In this document: positions 26,109 to 33,922 of the stretch, in pieces
Position numbering within the stretch: the first letter of the stretch is position 1
Layout: each line of letters opens with the position of its first letter
Notes under the pieces: generated by a model
Database searches by the model: none
What the model was told of the DNA's origin: nothing
Seen by the model: the letters and a program-made list of their open reading frames with translations, nothing else
Position numbers and translations under genes: made by a program
NCBI GenBank assembly: GCA_016763975.1
Contig: JAESSS010000094.1
Location: 1 to 39,108, forward strand
Length of the DNA: 39,108 bases
Source: Candidatus Altimarinota bacterium
GTDB lineage: Bacteria; Patescibacteriota; Gracilibacteria; UBA1369; LOWO2-01-FULL-3
Reading direction: 5' to 3'

Positions 26109-28451
26109 TCACAGCACTACAGTTTTATTCTGAGCAGTAGTTTTTTCTTTAGCAATAATTTTATCACCATCGAAGACCAAATCGTTCAACCAAGAATCAT
26201 CAGGTGGATGAGTGTCCATAGAGTTTATGAAACAAAAAGAATATTCTCCTGCAGCCTCGACTAGGGGATCCACAACAGAAAGCAGTCGCAACCAAGCAGA
26301 GACAAATAACGAATGAAATGACATATCATCGAGATAATCAAATCGAGCCAAAACTCTCTCCTTTACTTCACCATAAATATCAGCAGGCTTCACGTAAGTA
26401 TCAGGCAAATCCAGACGATCCAAGGCCAAGGCTACTGAGGCATAGGTGTACGCAGGCTCAACTTCAGCCTGTATCACATCGTCATGATAAGAAGGCACAA
26501 CGCTCAAAAGTGCTGATTCTGTGATCTTCATAAAGAAGGTCTCCTTAGTAGGTTGCCAGACAGGCATCAGTTCATCAATTCTCCGCTCCTGATGTCCGAC
26601 CCTCTGCCCTCTAATTAATTTAGTTCCAGAACTGAGCAGTACGGACCAGTGTTTTTCTAAATCCGAACCATCAAAGCTTTTGTGCCATCCCCACCTGAGA
26701 TCCCACAGTCTATGTGAAGCTATTTTCTCCCATGTTTCAACAAAATAATTCTCAAAAGCATCAGGATCCCTATCCCCCAACTCCACTAAATCTGCAAAAT
26801 GATGAATCAAAGCTGCATAAACCTCAGTAGCTTCAATACAGCGCTCAGCACCAGAGCCATCAATCGCAGCAGAAACAAAACTCCGGACCAAATCCATTAC
26901 ATACCACTCCCCATACTTAGCCATGTTCAATGAAAGTAGTTCAGCCTGATCCGAGGCAGATAAGGCCAGATTATTACGTGATAGCCCCATATTGGAATTA
27001 GAACCAACAGCTTCATTTGAATCAGATCTCCAGGGCCCAAGACCAGCCCTCGTAAATGAAAAATTCACAATGGGATCAAGATCTTGCACCGAACTTGGAA
27101 TTTCATGGTGCGAATATTCATCTTTTCTCGCAGATACCGCAGCCCAATTATCATCAACTAATAACTGTCCACTTTGCTCAAGATGTTCAACCATTTCCCC
27201 CCAAAGTTCTAAGGGAGTAAAAAGCAAAATTTCATAGGCAAAACCGTGAGAATGAATTAACTTCTCAGCAGCAATTATTGCTGTTTCAGCAATTTTTTTC
27301 TCATTGTCGATCAAAAAACGAACAACCAAATTATCCCCAAACTCTTCTGGTCCAACCTTGGCAAAATAACTATAAATACTCTCTTTTGTTCCACTTTTGC
27401 CATAGTGAGATCTCATGTCAGCAATCAATTTCTTAACAAGAGTAGCAAATGTATCCCTTTCTCTAGCAGATTCGACTCTCCCAGGCAGCTCTGCAATTCG
27501 AGCAATCAACTCATCCTTTAGCATAGTTAATTGCAGCAAAGCGCTAGCACACATCTTTGCATGACTATAGGGCATCTTGTGCTCCCGATTTAGTAGAGTA
27601 TTCCTGGATTTACCGAAAAGTTTATGAAAAACATAATGAGATTCCTCGTGAAGATTAATCCTTAGACTGCTATGCCACAAATGATCAAGGACAGCAATAC
27701 TAGCACTTCCAAGTGGATAGAATCCACCATTCCGCCTCTCAAGCAGCGAAGAGGAATCTCCTTGAACATCTTCACCTCTTGCCACAGGCCCCATACATTT
27801 CCAACTCGCCGCACAATTAACATAGAGCCTTTGGGCATCAACTTCTCCCATACCAATAGCTACCACTGAAGGTATTGTAAGAGTTTGGCCGTGATCGTAC
27901 TGCCAAACTCTTATATTATCCTCAAAAGCAAAGCCCCGTTCATAAATATAACTTCGACTAGACCTCATTGGTTCATTGTGAGCCATAAACCCACTCTTCA
28001 CAAGAAAGTGCAAGCCATCAATAGGATCCTCGATAGAGAAAGGCAAACTATCTATTTCACCTCTCAGTATGTTTGCTGCTACTAGCTCATAAATAAATGT
28101 TTCTAACAAATTTTTCACGGCAGCTATCTGCCCCTCAGAAAGCTCAGCCCTCTCCGACAAATGAGCCAAAAGTTCAGATTTTAGCATACAAGCTTCCTCA
28201 GAATCCGTGGCCTCAACACTACAAACAAGTTCACAATTTTCACGACACCAGTTCTTAAAAACAACAAAAGCCTTAGCAGCCTCAACCCTCTTTTCAAAAA
28301 AGGCAGCATCTGGTGACTCAGGCAAAAAATCAGCCAACATTGCATTCTGAATACGAGAAACAACACGCTCAACAATAGCGTCTGGATTCGATTTTCCAAC
28401 GCTAAGCGCTTCCTCATCTGTGCCTAATTCAGGACCACTTTTCATATACAT
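26109..28451 (-). CDS. Large hypothetical protein with HEExH metallopeptidase-like motif
   Basis: A 780-aa protein with no signal peptide and no family I recognise. The segment INLHEESHYVFHKLFG (about 265-280) contains H268-E269-x-x-H272, the zinc-binding and catalytic pattern of many metallopeptidases; E290, 18 residues on, is within the range seen for the third ligand of gluzincins. A mixed region surrounds it, and the rest is mainly helical. The motif is short and can arise by chance, so peptidase function is only a suggestion. Two ATG codons (28451 and 28445) are possible starts. It has its own promoter (28474-28502) and is followed by proS. The content, rich in Trp, Asp and His, differs from the lysine-rich block proteins. 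Confidence 0.75.
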   Translation of the reverse strand: MYMKSGPELGTDEEALSVGKSNPDAIVERVVSRIQNAMLADFLPESPDAAFFEKRVEAAKAFVVFKNWCRENCELVCSVEATDSEEACMLKSELLAHLSERAELSEGQIAAVKNLLETFIYELVAANILRGEIDSLPFSIEDPIDGLHFLVKSGFMAHNEPMRSSRSYIYERGFAFEDNIRVWQYDHGQTLTIPSVVAIGMGEVDAQRLYVNCAASWKCMGPVARGEDVQGDSSSLLERRNGGFYPLGSASIAVLDHLWHSSLRINLHEESHYVFHKLFGKSRNTLLNREHKMPYSHAKMCASALLQLTMLKDELIARIAELPGRVESARERDTFATLVKKLIADMRSHYGKSGTKESIYSYFAKVGPEEFGDNLVVRFLIDNEKKIAETAIIAAEKLIHSHGFAYEILLFTPLELWGEMVEHLEQSGQLLVDDNWAAVSARKDEYSHHEIPSSVQDLDPIVNFSFTRAGLGPWRSDSNEAVGSNSNMGLSRNNLALSASDQAELLSLNMAKYGEWYVMDLVRSFVSAAIDGSGAERCIEATEVYAALIHHFADLVELGDRDPDAFENYFVETWEKIASHRLWDLRWGWHKSFDGSDLEKHWSVLLSSGTKLIRGQRVGHQERRIDELMPVWQPTKETFFMKITESALLSVVPSYHDDVIQAEVEPAYTYASVALALDRLDLPDTYVKPADIYGEVKERVLARFDYLDDMSFHSLFVSAWLRLLSVVDPLVEAAGEYSFCFINSMDTHPPDDSWLNDLVFDGDKIIAKEKTTAQNKTVVL

Positions 28452-28473
28452 GAAAATGATTTAATAGGCAGGG

Positions 28474-28502
28474 ATTATGGCATGCTTTGCGAAATAAGTC
28501 AA
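28474..28502 (-). promoter_or_regulatory. Promoter of the HEExH gene
   Basis: On the - strand TTGACT (28497-28502), a 17-base spacer and CATAAT (28474-28479), 23 bases before the first ATG, leaving a leader of about 15-20 bases. It suggests that the HEExH-proS-rmlD-rmlA run is a unit separate from infB-rmlB. Confidence 0.75.
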
Positions 28503-28520
28503 CGGGAGTCTTTTATACTC

Positions 28521-28727
28521 TTAATACTCATCTGTAGAAACTCGGCGAGTTCCACGGTGAGGTGGCAAAGCTGAATCATTCAATCTACTATTACTATCGG
28601 CAACCATAGCTCTTATCTCCTGTACGTCCCCAATCATCCCTTCCAGTCCACGAACAAGCTCATCGGTAGCAGCTGCGATTCCGCGCATTGCAACTATAGC
28701 CCTTTCTAAATCTGGTGAATTTTTCAT
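28521..28727 (-). CDS. Small hypothetical protein (68 aa) coupled to rmlB
   Basis: A short soluble protein that is helical over residues 5-50 (LERAIVAMRGIAAATDELVRG ...) with heptad-like hydrophobic spacing, then a polar, Arg-rich tail. Its ATG overlaps the TGA of rmlB (ATGA), the same arrangement that joins the three genes before it, which supports it being real. No known domain. It is the last gene of the infB-fdtA-rmlB run; the next gene downstream has its own promoter. Confidence 0.65.
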   Translation of the reverse strand: MKNSPDLERAIVAMRGIAAATDELVRGLEGMIGDVQEIRAMVADSNSRLNDSALPPHRGTRRVSTDEY

Positions 28728-29758
28728 ACGCGACTTGCCACTAAAGGCGTTTTGGAAATTTTCATATGTTTGCGCTCCTCGAGATTCCCTTCAAGTTTCC
28801 CAACCCACTCACTATTAGCTTGGTACCAATCAAAAGTCTTTTGAATTCCCTCACGAAAATCCACAGAAGGCTCCCAACCCAACTCATTTTTCATCTTTTC
28901 AGCATCAATCGCATACCTACGATCATGCGCCAATCGATCATCCACATAAACAATCAAACTTTCGTCACGCCCAAGAAAATCCAATAAGAATTTAGTAATT
29001 TCCATATTAGTCTTTTCATTATTACCTCCAATATTATAAACATCTCCGTGTTTTCCTTTTTTCAAAATAACATCAATCGCTTTGCAATGATCCCAAACAT
29101 ACAACCAATCACGCACATTTTGGCCATCACCATAAATTGGAACTTGTTTACCTTCAGAAATAAGTTTGAAGAAATAGGGGATTAGCTTTTCTGGAAATTG
29201 ATATGGACCATAATTGTTTGAACAACGAGAAATAGTCACCGGCATCTCATAAGTTTCAAAATAACTCCTCACCAACAAATCCGCAGAAGCCTTGGACGCT
29301 GCGTAAGGACAGTTCGGCGCGATAGGAGTTTCTTCGTGGAAAAGGTCAGTCGAATCACTACCCAAATCACCATAAACCTCATCGGTCGAAACTTGATGAT
29401 ATCGAGTAACTCCGTTTAAACGAGCTGCCTCCAACAAATTATGAGTTCCCACAATATTAGTCATCACAAAAATAGATGGACCGGTAATACTTCGATCCAC
29501 ATGAGTTTCAGCTGCAAAATGCACAACCTGATCAAATTTTTCTTCAGCAAAAAAACTATCAACAAAGTCCTTGTCCACAATATCTCCCTGCACAAATTTG
29601 AATTTATCGGAATTTTCCAATGAAGCAATATTATCGCGATTCCCGGCATACGTTAGTTTGTCCAAAACCACTACTTCGTCATCCGCATAATTATCTACCC
29701 AATAATGAGAGAAATTACTACCGATAAAACCTGCTCCACCTGTAATTAAAATTTTCAT
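28724..29758 (-). CDS. rmlB: dTDP-glucose 4,6-dehydratase
   Basis: A 344-aa extended short-chain dehydrogenase that turns dTDP-glucose into dTDP-4-keto-6-deoxyglucose using bound NAD. It shows GGAGFIGSN (7-15), HFAAETHVDRSI (80-91), the catalytic TDE (125-127) and Y152/K156 (YAASK), plus RCSNNYGPYQFPEKLIP and the sugar-binding NVRDWLYVWDHC. Length is normal. The ATG overlaps the TGA of the FdtA-like gene before it. Its product is the branch point to rhamnose (RmlC/RmlD) or to 3-keto sugars (FdtA-type). Confidence 0.96.
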   Translation of the reverse strand: MKILITGGAGFIGSNFSHYWVDNYADDEVVVLDKLTYAGNRDNIASLENSDKFKFVQGDIVDKDFVDSFFAEEKFDQVVHFAAETHVDRSITGPSIFVMTNIVGTHNLLEAARLNGVTRYHQVSTDEVYGDLGSDSTDLFHEETPIAPNCPYAASKASADLLVRSYFETYEMPVTISRCSNNYGPYQFPEKLIPYFFKLISEGKQVPIYGDGQNVRDWLYVWDHCKAIDVILKKGKHGDVYNIGGNNEKTNMEITKFLLDFLGRDESLIVYVDDRLAHDRRYAIDAEKMKNELGWEPSVDFREGIQKTFDWYQANSEWVGKLEGNLEERKHMKISKTPLVASRV

Positions 29759-30147
29759 AAATTCTTTTCCTTAATAAATTCTTCTAAATCATAAATATAA
29801 TCTTCAGGCACGTAGTTTACGGAAGAGATGGCCAAAAGTACAGCATCTTCACTGAAATCTACGAATTCACGGAAGCACATACTATCCATCAATATGGCAT
29901 CATCAGGACCCTGCATTTCAATCTCAGTCCATTCTTTACCATCATGAAAACGCGCTTTGCAAGAACCCTTCTGACAGATATATAACTTTTTTTCATGGCG
30001 AACAGCATGACCACCACGCGGCAAAGTAACATCCACCACATAATAAACACGTGCAACAGGCCAATCCACATAGTCCTTCATTTCTATAGGTACAAGAACC
30101 CCGCGATCATCCTCAAAAGTCGGTAATTTTATTTTTTTAAAACTCAT
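29755..30147 (-). CDS. FdtA/WxcM-like sugar 3,4-ketoisomerase (cupin)
   Basis: A 130-aa single-domain cupin of the family that converts dTDP-4-keto-6-deoxyglucose to the 3-keto isomer, on the way to amino sugars such as Fuc3NAc or Qui3NAc. Visible matches are FEDDRGVLVPIE, VARVYYVVDVTLPRGGHA and the barrel segment LYICQKGSCKARFHDGKEW. The family normally has a His-x-His pair; here H47 is kept but the second position is V49, with another His at 51, so activity may be altered. It lies between infB and rmlB with ATGA overlaps on both sides. It could also be taken for an RmlC stand-in, but it lacks RmlC's length and motifs. Confidence 0.8.
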   Translation of the reverse strand: MSFKKIKLPTFEDDRGVLVPIEMKDYVDWPVARVYYVVDVTLPRGGHAVRHEKKLYICQKGSCKARFHDGKEWTEIEMQGPDDAILMDSMCFREFVDFSEDAVLLAISSVNYVPEDYIYDLEEFIKEKNL

Positions 30148-32240
30148 GCAATTTTTCTTTGCTTTTCTTCTTCAGCATAAACAGCTAGTTCATCACCCTC
30201 TTGTACATCCAAATCACCACTAAGCCTCATTCCACAATCATTACCGGAACCAATTTCTTTCACCTCTTTATCAACTTTTCTCAAAGAATTAATAATAACT
30301 TCTCCCACAATATTATCCTCACCTTCTTCATTCTTACCCCTCACTACATGCGCCCTGGCCTTAAGTAAAGCCTTGCCACTCAAAATCTTACAACCAATAA
30401 TAAGTTCTTTTTTCTTTGTAAGGAAAATCTGTCTCACTTCTGCTCGACCCAAAGGAACTTCGACCATTTCAGCAGAAATCAAACCGCTCAAAATCTTTGT
30501 AACATCCTCCAAAAGGTCATAAATCACTTTGTAATCACGTACTTCTACATTATTTCTCATAGCTGTTTTTGCAACATTTGGCGAATCATAATCAGTATGG
30601 AATGCCGCCACAAAACCTCCACTTGCCATAGCCATCATCACGTCAGATTCAGTGACAGAACCAACTGCAGCGTGAATAATTTTTAGCGCAACTTCCTCAT
30701 CTTTAATCTTAGCCAAACTCTGTTTAATAGCCTCCAACGAACCTTTTGTATCAGCCTTCAAAACAATCTTCAAAATCTTCTCGCTGGCCATTGTACTCAA
30801 AACATTTCCCATACCACTTGCTGCCGCATGCATTTCTTCCTTTGCCATCAGATTAACCTCTCCAGCTCTTTCTTTAGCAATCTTTTCACTTTTAACAACC
30901 TGCAAAATATCACCACTCATTGGAGTTTTGGCCAAACCGGCGATAAAAATTGGTCTCGAAGGACCGGCAGTTTTTAAATCATTAGAGTTGTGATCACGCA
31001 TCAATTTAATTCGACCATAAGTATTACCAACAATTACATTATCCGTAATATTAATAGTTCCTGTATTCACCAAAATCGTAGCAACTGGACCCAAACTTTG
31101 ATCCAAATGTGCTTCGATCACCGTTCCAACTGCTTCACGATTAGGATTTGCTTTTAGATTTTGCATTTCAGCAGTCAAAAGAATCATTTCCAATAAATCA
31201 TCGATCCCAGTCTTTGCCAAAGCAGAAACAGGAACCATCACAACATCACCACCCCAATCTTCAGGTTGAAGACCATGTTCAGCCGGTTCAGCCTTCACTT
31301 TGTCCGGTGAAGCTTCGGGTTTATCCATCTTATTAATTGCCACTATGATTGGCACACCTGCATCTTTGGCGTGATTAATAGCCTCAATAGTCTGAGGCTT
31401 CACACCTTCATCAGCTGCAACAACCAAAATAGCAATATCTGTCACTTTTGCACCACGAGCCCTCATTGAAGTAAATGCCTCATGCCCTGGAGTATCCAAG
31501 AATGTGATTTTTTTACCTTTCTTTTCAACCTGATACGCACCAATATGCTGCGTAATTCCACCACTTTCACCAGCAACAACATCAGCCTCACGAATAGTAT
31601 CTAATAGTTGTGTTTTTCCATGATCCACATGTCCCATCACACAGACCACTGCTGGCCTTTCCTCCAAAACAGTATCATCATCTTCTTTAAGTAAATTAGA
31701 AATATCACCAGCCATAAAATCCTCAGCAGTCGCTACGCTACGTTTTCTCTTTAATTTAACCCCAAAGTCATCAGCCAAAAGCTGACAAGTATCAAAATCA
31801 ATTTCCTGATTAATATTTGCCAAAATTCCATTCTTCATCAACTCACCAATCAATTTCGCTGCGTTTAATCCGGTTTTCTCAGCAAACTCCTTCACAGTAA
31901 TATTATCTGAAATCTCCACTGCGCCACTAGCCACAGCTCTTACCTGAACCACCTCTTTCTTTACATTTTTGATTTTCTTTTTACCCGCAACCTGTTTTCT
32001 CTGACTTTTAACAATCTCACGTTCACGTTCTTCAGCAATCATCTCATCATAAATACCAGCAACATCTTTAGGAGCCTCATCAACATCCTCAGTTAATTCC
32101 ATCTCAATTAGCTCAGCAGTTTCATCATCAATAGTGCGCGCACGCGGCGAAAGTTCAAAACCAAGTTCATTGATTTTTTCCTTCAGTGAATCTACTGAAA
32201 TCGCTAGTTTGTCGGCTAAATCAGCCAATTTTGTGGACAT
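30144..32240 (-). CDS. infB: Translation initiation factor IF-2
   Basis: A GTPase that brings initiator tRNA to the 30S subunit. I place the start at the ATG reading [12 protein letters not shown] (32240), which begins the usual IF-2 N-terminal helix domain; an in-frame codon 15 residues upstream would add a sequence unlike the family. The protein is then 698 aa. G-domain motifs: GHVDHGKT (203-210), DTPGHEAF (249-256), NKMD (303-306). A second IF-2 N domain (about 110-165) precedes it and beta-barrel domains follow. It ends in TGA, overlapping the next ATG. Rather than the usual nusA-infB-rbfA setting, it heads a run of sugar genes. Confidence 0.95.
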   Translation of the reverse strand: MSTKLADLADKLAISVDSLKEKINELGFELSPRARTIDDETAELIEMELTEDVDEAPKDVAGIYDEMIAEEREREIVKSQRKQVAGKKKIKNVKKEVVQVRAVASGAVEISDNITVKEFAEKTGLNAAKLIGELMKNGILANINQEIDFDTCQLLADDFGVKLKRKRSVATAEDFMAGDISNLLKEDDDTVLEERPAVVCVMGHVDHGKTQLLDTIREADVVAGESGGITQHIGAYQVEKKGKKITFLDTPGHEAFTSMRARGAKVTDIAILVVAADEGVKPQTIEAINHAKDAGVPIIVAINKMDKPEASPDKVKAEPAEHGLQPEDWGGDVVMVPVSALAKTGIDDLLEMILLTAEMQNLKANPNREAVGTVIEAHLDQSLGPVATILVNTGTINITDNVIVGNTYGRIKLMRDHNSNDLKTAGPSRPIFIAGLAKTPMSGDILQVVKSEKIAKERAGEVNLMAKEEMHAAASGMGNVLSTMASEKILKIVLKADTKGSLEAIKQSLAKIKDEEVALKIIHAAVGSVTESDVMMAMASGGFVAAFHTDYDSPNVAKTAMRNNVEVRDYKVIYDLLEDVTKILSGLISAEMVEVPLGRAEVRQIFLTKKKELIIGCKILSGKALLKARAHVVRGKNEEGEDNIVGEVIINSLRKVDKEVKEIGSGNDCGMRLSGDLDVQEGDELAVYAEEEKQRKIA

Positions 32241-32284
32241 AGGTTTAAAGCACAAAAAACATAGAGAGTCTACGGAAAAAGGCA

Positions 32285-32312
32285 TTCAAAGTAAAGCTGA
32301 ATGATGTATATT
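32285..32312 (+). promoter_or_regulatory. Possible promoter of rmuC
   Basis: TATATT at 32307-32312 with a weak -35 (TTCAAA, 32285-32290) and a 16-base spacer. The -10 ends only seven bases before the ATG at 32320, so the mRNA would start at or next to the start codon. Confidence 0.4.
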
Positions 32313-32319
32313 CTGATAC

Positions 32320-33408
32320 ATGGAAATACTCGCAATTATCATCGGAATATCAGTGCTCGCAGGACTCGTATACATAGCACACAAAATGAACAAACCGGTT
32401 GAAAAAGAAGACAAACTCCTCTTTGACTATATTGACTCACTACGAAAAGAATTACGAGAAACCAGTAACGAAAGTCGCAAGGATTCACAGGAAAGGTTAG
32501 ACAAAATGGATGAACGCCTCGCAAAAGGTCTTCGTCACTCTTCTGATTCCCTGCAAAAACAATTCTCCCAAAGTGCCGACCTTATTAAGGAGGTAACCAG
32601 CCGTCTAACAAAATTGGACGAAACCAATAAACAAGTTTTAAGCTTCTCTGAACAAATGCAGTCGCTCGAAAACATCCTCAAAAATCCGAAACAACGTGGA
32701 ATTCTTGGAGAATACTTTTTAGAAAACCTTCTTTCACAGGTTATGGCTCCAGACCAATACAAACTTCAATACAAATTTAACAATGGTGAAATTGTGGATG
32801 CAGTCGTATATGCTCGCGACAAAATAGTACCAATCGACGCCAAGTTCTCCCTCGAGAAGTATAATTTGATAATGGAAGAAACAGACAAAGAAAGACGCGC
32901 AAAATTAGAGAAAGAATTTAAGATGGATATCAAAAACCGCATCGATGAAACATCCAAATACATCAGGCCATCAGAAAACACTACAGATTTTGCCGTTATG
33001 TTCTTGCCGGCAGAAGGCCTCTACTACAATCTTTTAATCTACAAATCAGGATCATTGGACGTAAATACACATGACCTCATACAATACGCCTTCAAAAAAC
33101 ACGTAATGATTGTCTCACCAACATCATTCTACGCTTACCTCCAAACAATCCTTCACGGACTCAAAGCACTGAAAATGGAAGAGTCAGTTAAAGAAATAGT
33201 AAAAAGAGTGGGGGAATTGAGCCGTCATTTAGGAGCCTACGAAACATACATGCAGAAAGTTGGAAACAATCTCGGCACAACCGTAAACATGTACAACTCA
33301 GCTTACAAAGAATTTAAAAAAATTGATAAAGACGTCTACAAAATCACAGCCGGTGATGAAGGCGGCAGCATCCAACCATTGTTAGCAGACAAACCTTCGG
33401 CTGAATAA
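32320..33408 (+). CDS. rmuC: DNA recombination protein RmuC
   Basis: A 362-aa member of the RmuC family. Residues 3-21 form an N-terminal membrane anchor (ILAIIIGISVLAGLVYIAH), followed by a coiled coil (about 35-115), then the conserved RmuC nuclease-like domain: NPKQRGILGEYFLENLLSQV, PIDAKFSLEKY, FLPAEGLYYNLL and MIVSPTSFYAYLQTI. RmuC limits DNA inversion and rearrangement in E. coli; the core has a PD-(D/E)XK-like fold, of which DAK (in PIDAKF) is part. It diverges from infB with 79 bases between and is followed 19 bases later by the CARDB-like gene. Confidence 0.92.
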   Translation: MEILAIIIGISVLAGLVYIAHKMNKPVEKEDKLLFDYIDSLRKELRETSNESRKDSQERLDKMDERLAKGLRHSSDSLQKQFSQSADLIKEVTSRLTKLDETNKQVLSFSEQMQSLENILKNPKQRGILGEYFLENLLSQVMAPDQYKLQYKFNNGEIVDAVVYARDKIVPIDAKFSLEKYNLIMEETDKERRAKLEKEFKMDIKNRIDETSKYIRPSENTTDFAVMFLPAEGLYYNLLIYKSGSLDVNTHDLIQYAFKKHVMIVSPTSFYAYLQTILHGLKALKMEESVKEIVKRVGELSRHLGAYETYMQKVGNNLGTTVNMYNSAYKEFKKIDKDVYKITAGDEGGSIQPLLADKPSAE

Positions 33409-33427
33409 TAATCTAACCCTCAAACCT

Positions 33428-33922
33428 ATGGGATTACGCGGAAAAACATTATTAATTCTATTATTAGTTGGTGTCGGCACAGCAGGCTATTTCTCATTAC
33501 AAGGTTCCAATAATGAACTCTTCCAAGGCAAACTCGACGCAGACCTAGCGGAGGAAGCCACATCAGGCACTCCCGACCTAAAACCCGAACTAACTCTTAC
33601 AAATCCAGCAGCAGACGGTGGCGATCTAGTAGCAAACGCCACAATCTCAAACATCGGTGACGGCGCAATTGTTGGCGGCACACCATTTACCTACACAATT
33701 TCCATCAACGGCGAAGAAGTATTTGCCAACACGGATTCCTACACTTCAATCGCAGCTGGCGACGCATTTTCATTTAGCTACCCAATCCCACGCAGCATCT
33801 ACAACTACAGCAACAAAGGAAGCGTCACATTTTCAGTCGACACAACATCCACAATCACCGAATCCGACGAAAGCAACAACTTCGTGGATGCAGAATACGA
33901 ATTCGAGGACAGGTCACGTTAA
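33428..33922 (+). CDS. Secreted or anchored protein with CARDB-like domain
   Basis: A 164-aa protein with an N-terminal signal or anchor (TLLILLLVGVGTAGYFSLQ) and one beta-rich domain (about 51-155). The pattern PDLKPELTLTNP, then NATISNIGDGAIVGGTPFTYTIS and a final TITESDESNNF matches the CARDB/Ig-like adhesion fold found in bacterial surface proteins. It likely sits outside the cytoplasm and binds something, target unknown. It follows rmuC by 19 bases, so the two are probably co-transcribed, and its TAA overlaps the stop of the convergent helicase gene (TTAA). Confidence 0.75.
   Translation: MGLRGKTLLILLLVGVGTAGYFSLQGSNNELFQGKLDADLAEEATSGTPDLKPELTLTNPAADGGDLVANATISNIGDGAIVGGTPFTYTISINGEEVFANTDSYTSIAAGDAFSFSYPIPRSIYNYSNKGSVTFSVDTTSTITESDESNNFVDAEYEFEDRSR

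Noticed and set aside
28724-30147. TGA recoded to glycine (Gracilibacteria code)
   Set aside because: Conserved genes (infB, the FdtA-like gene, rmlB) end in TGA at the expected length and exactly at the next start codon.
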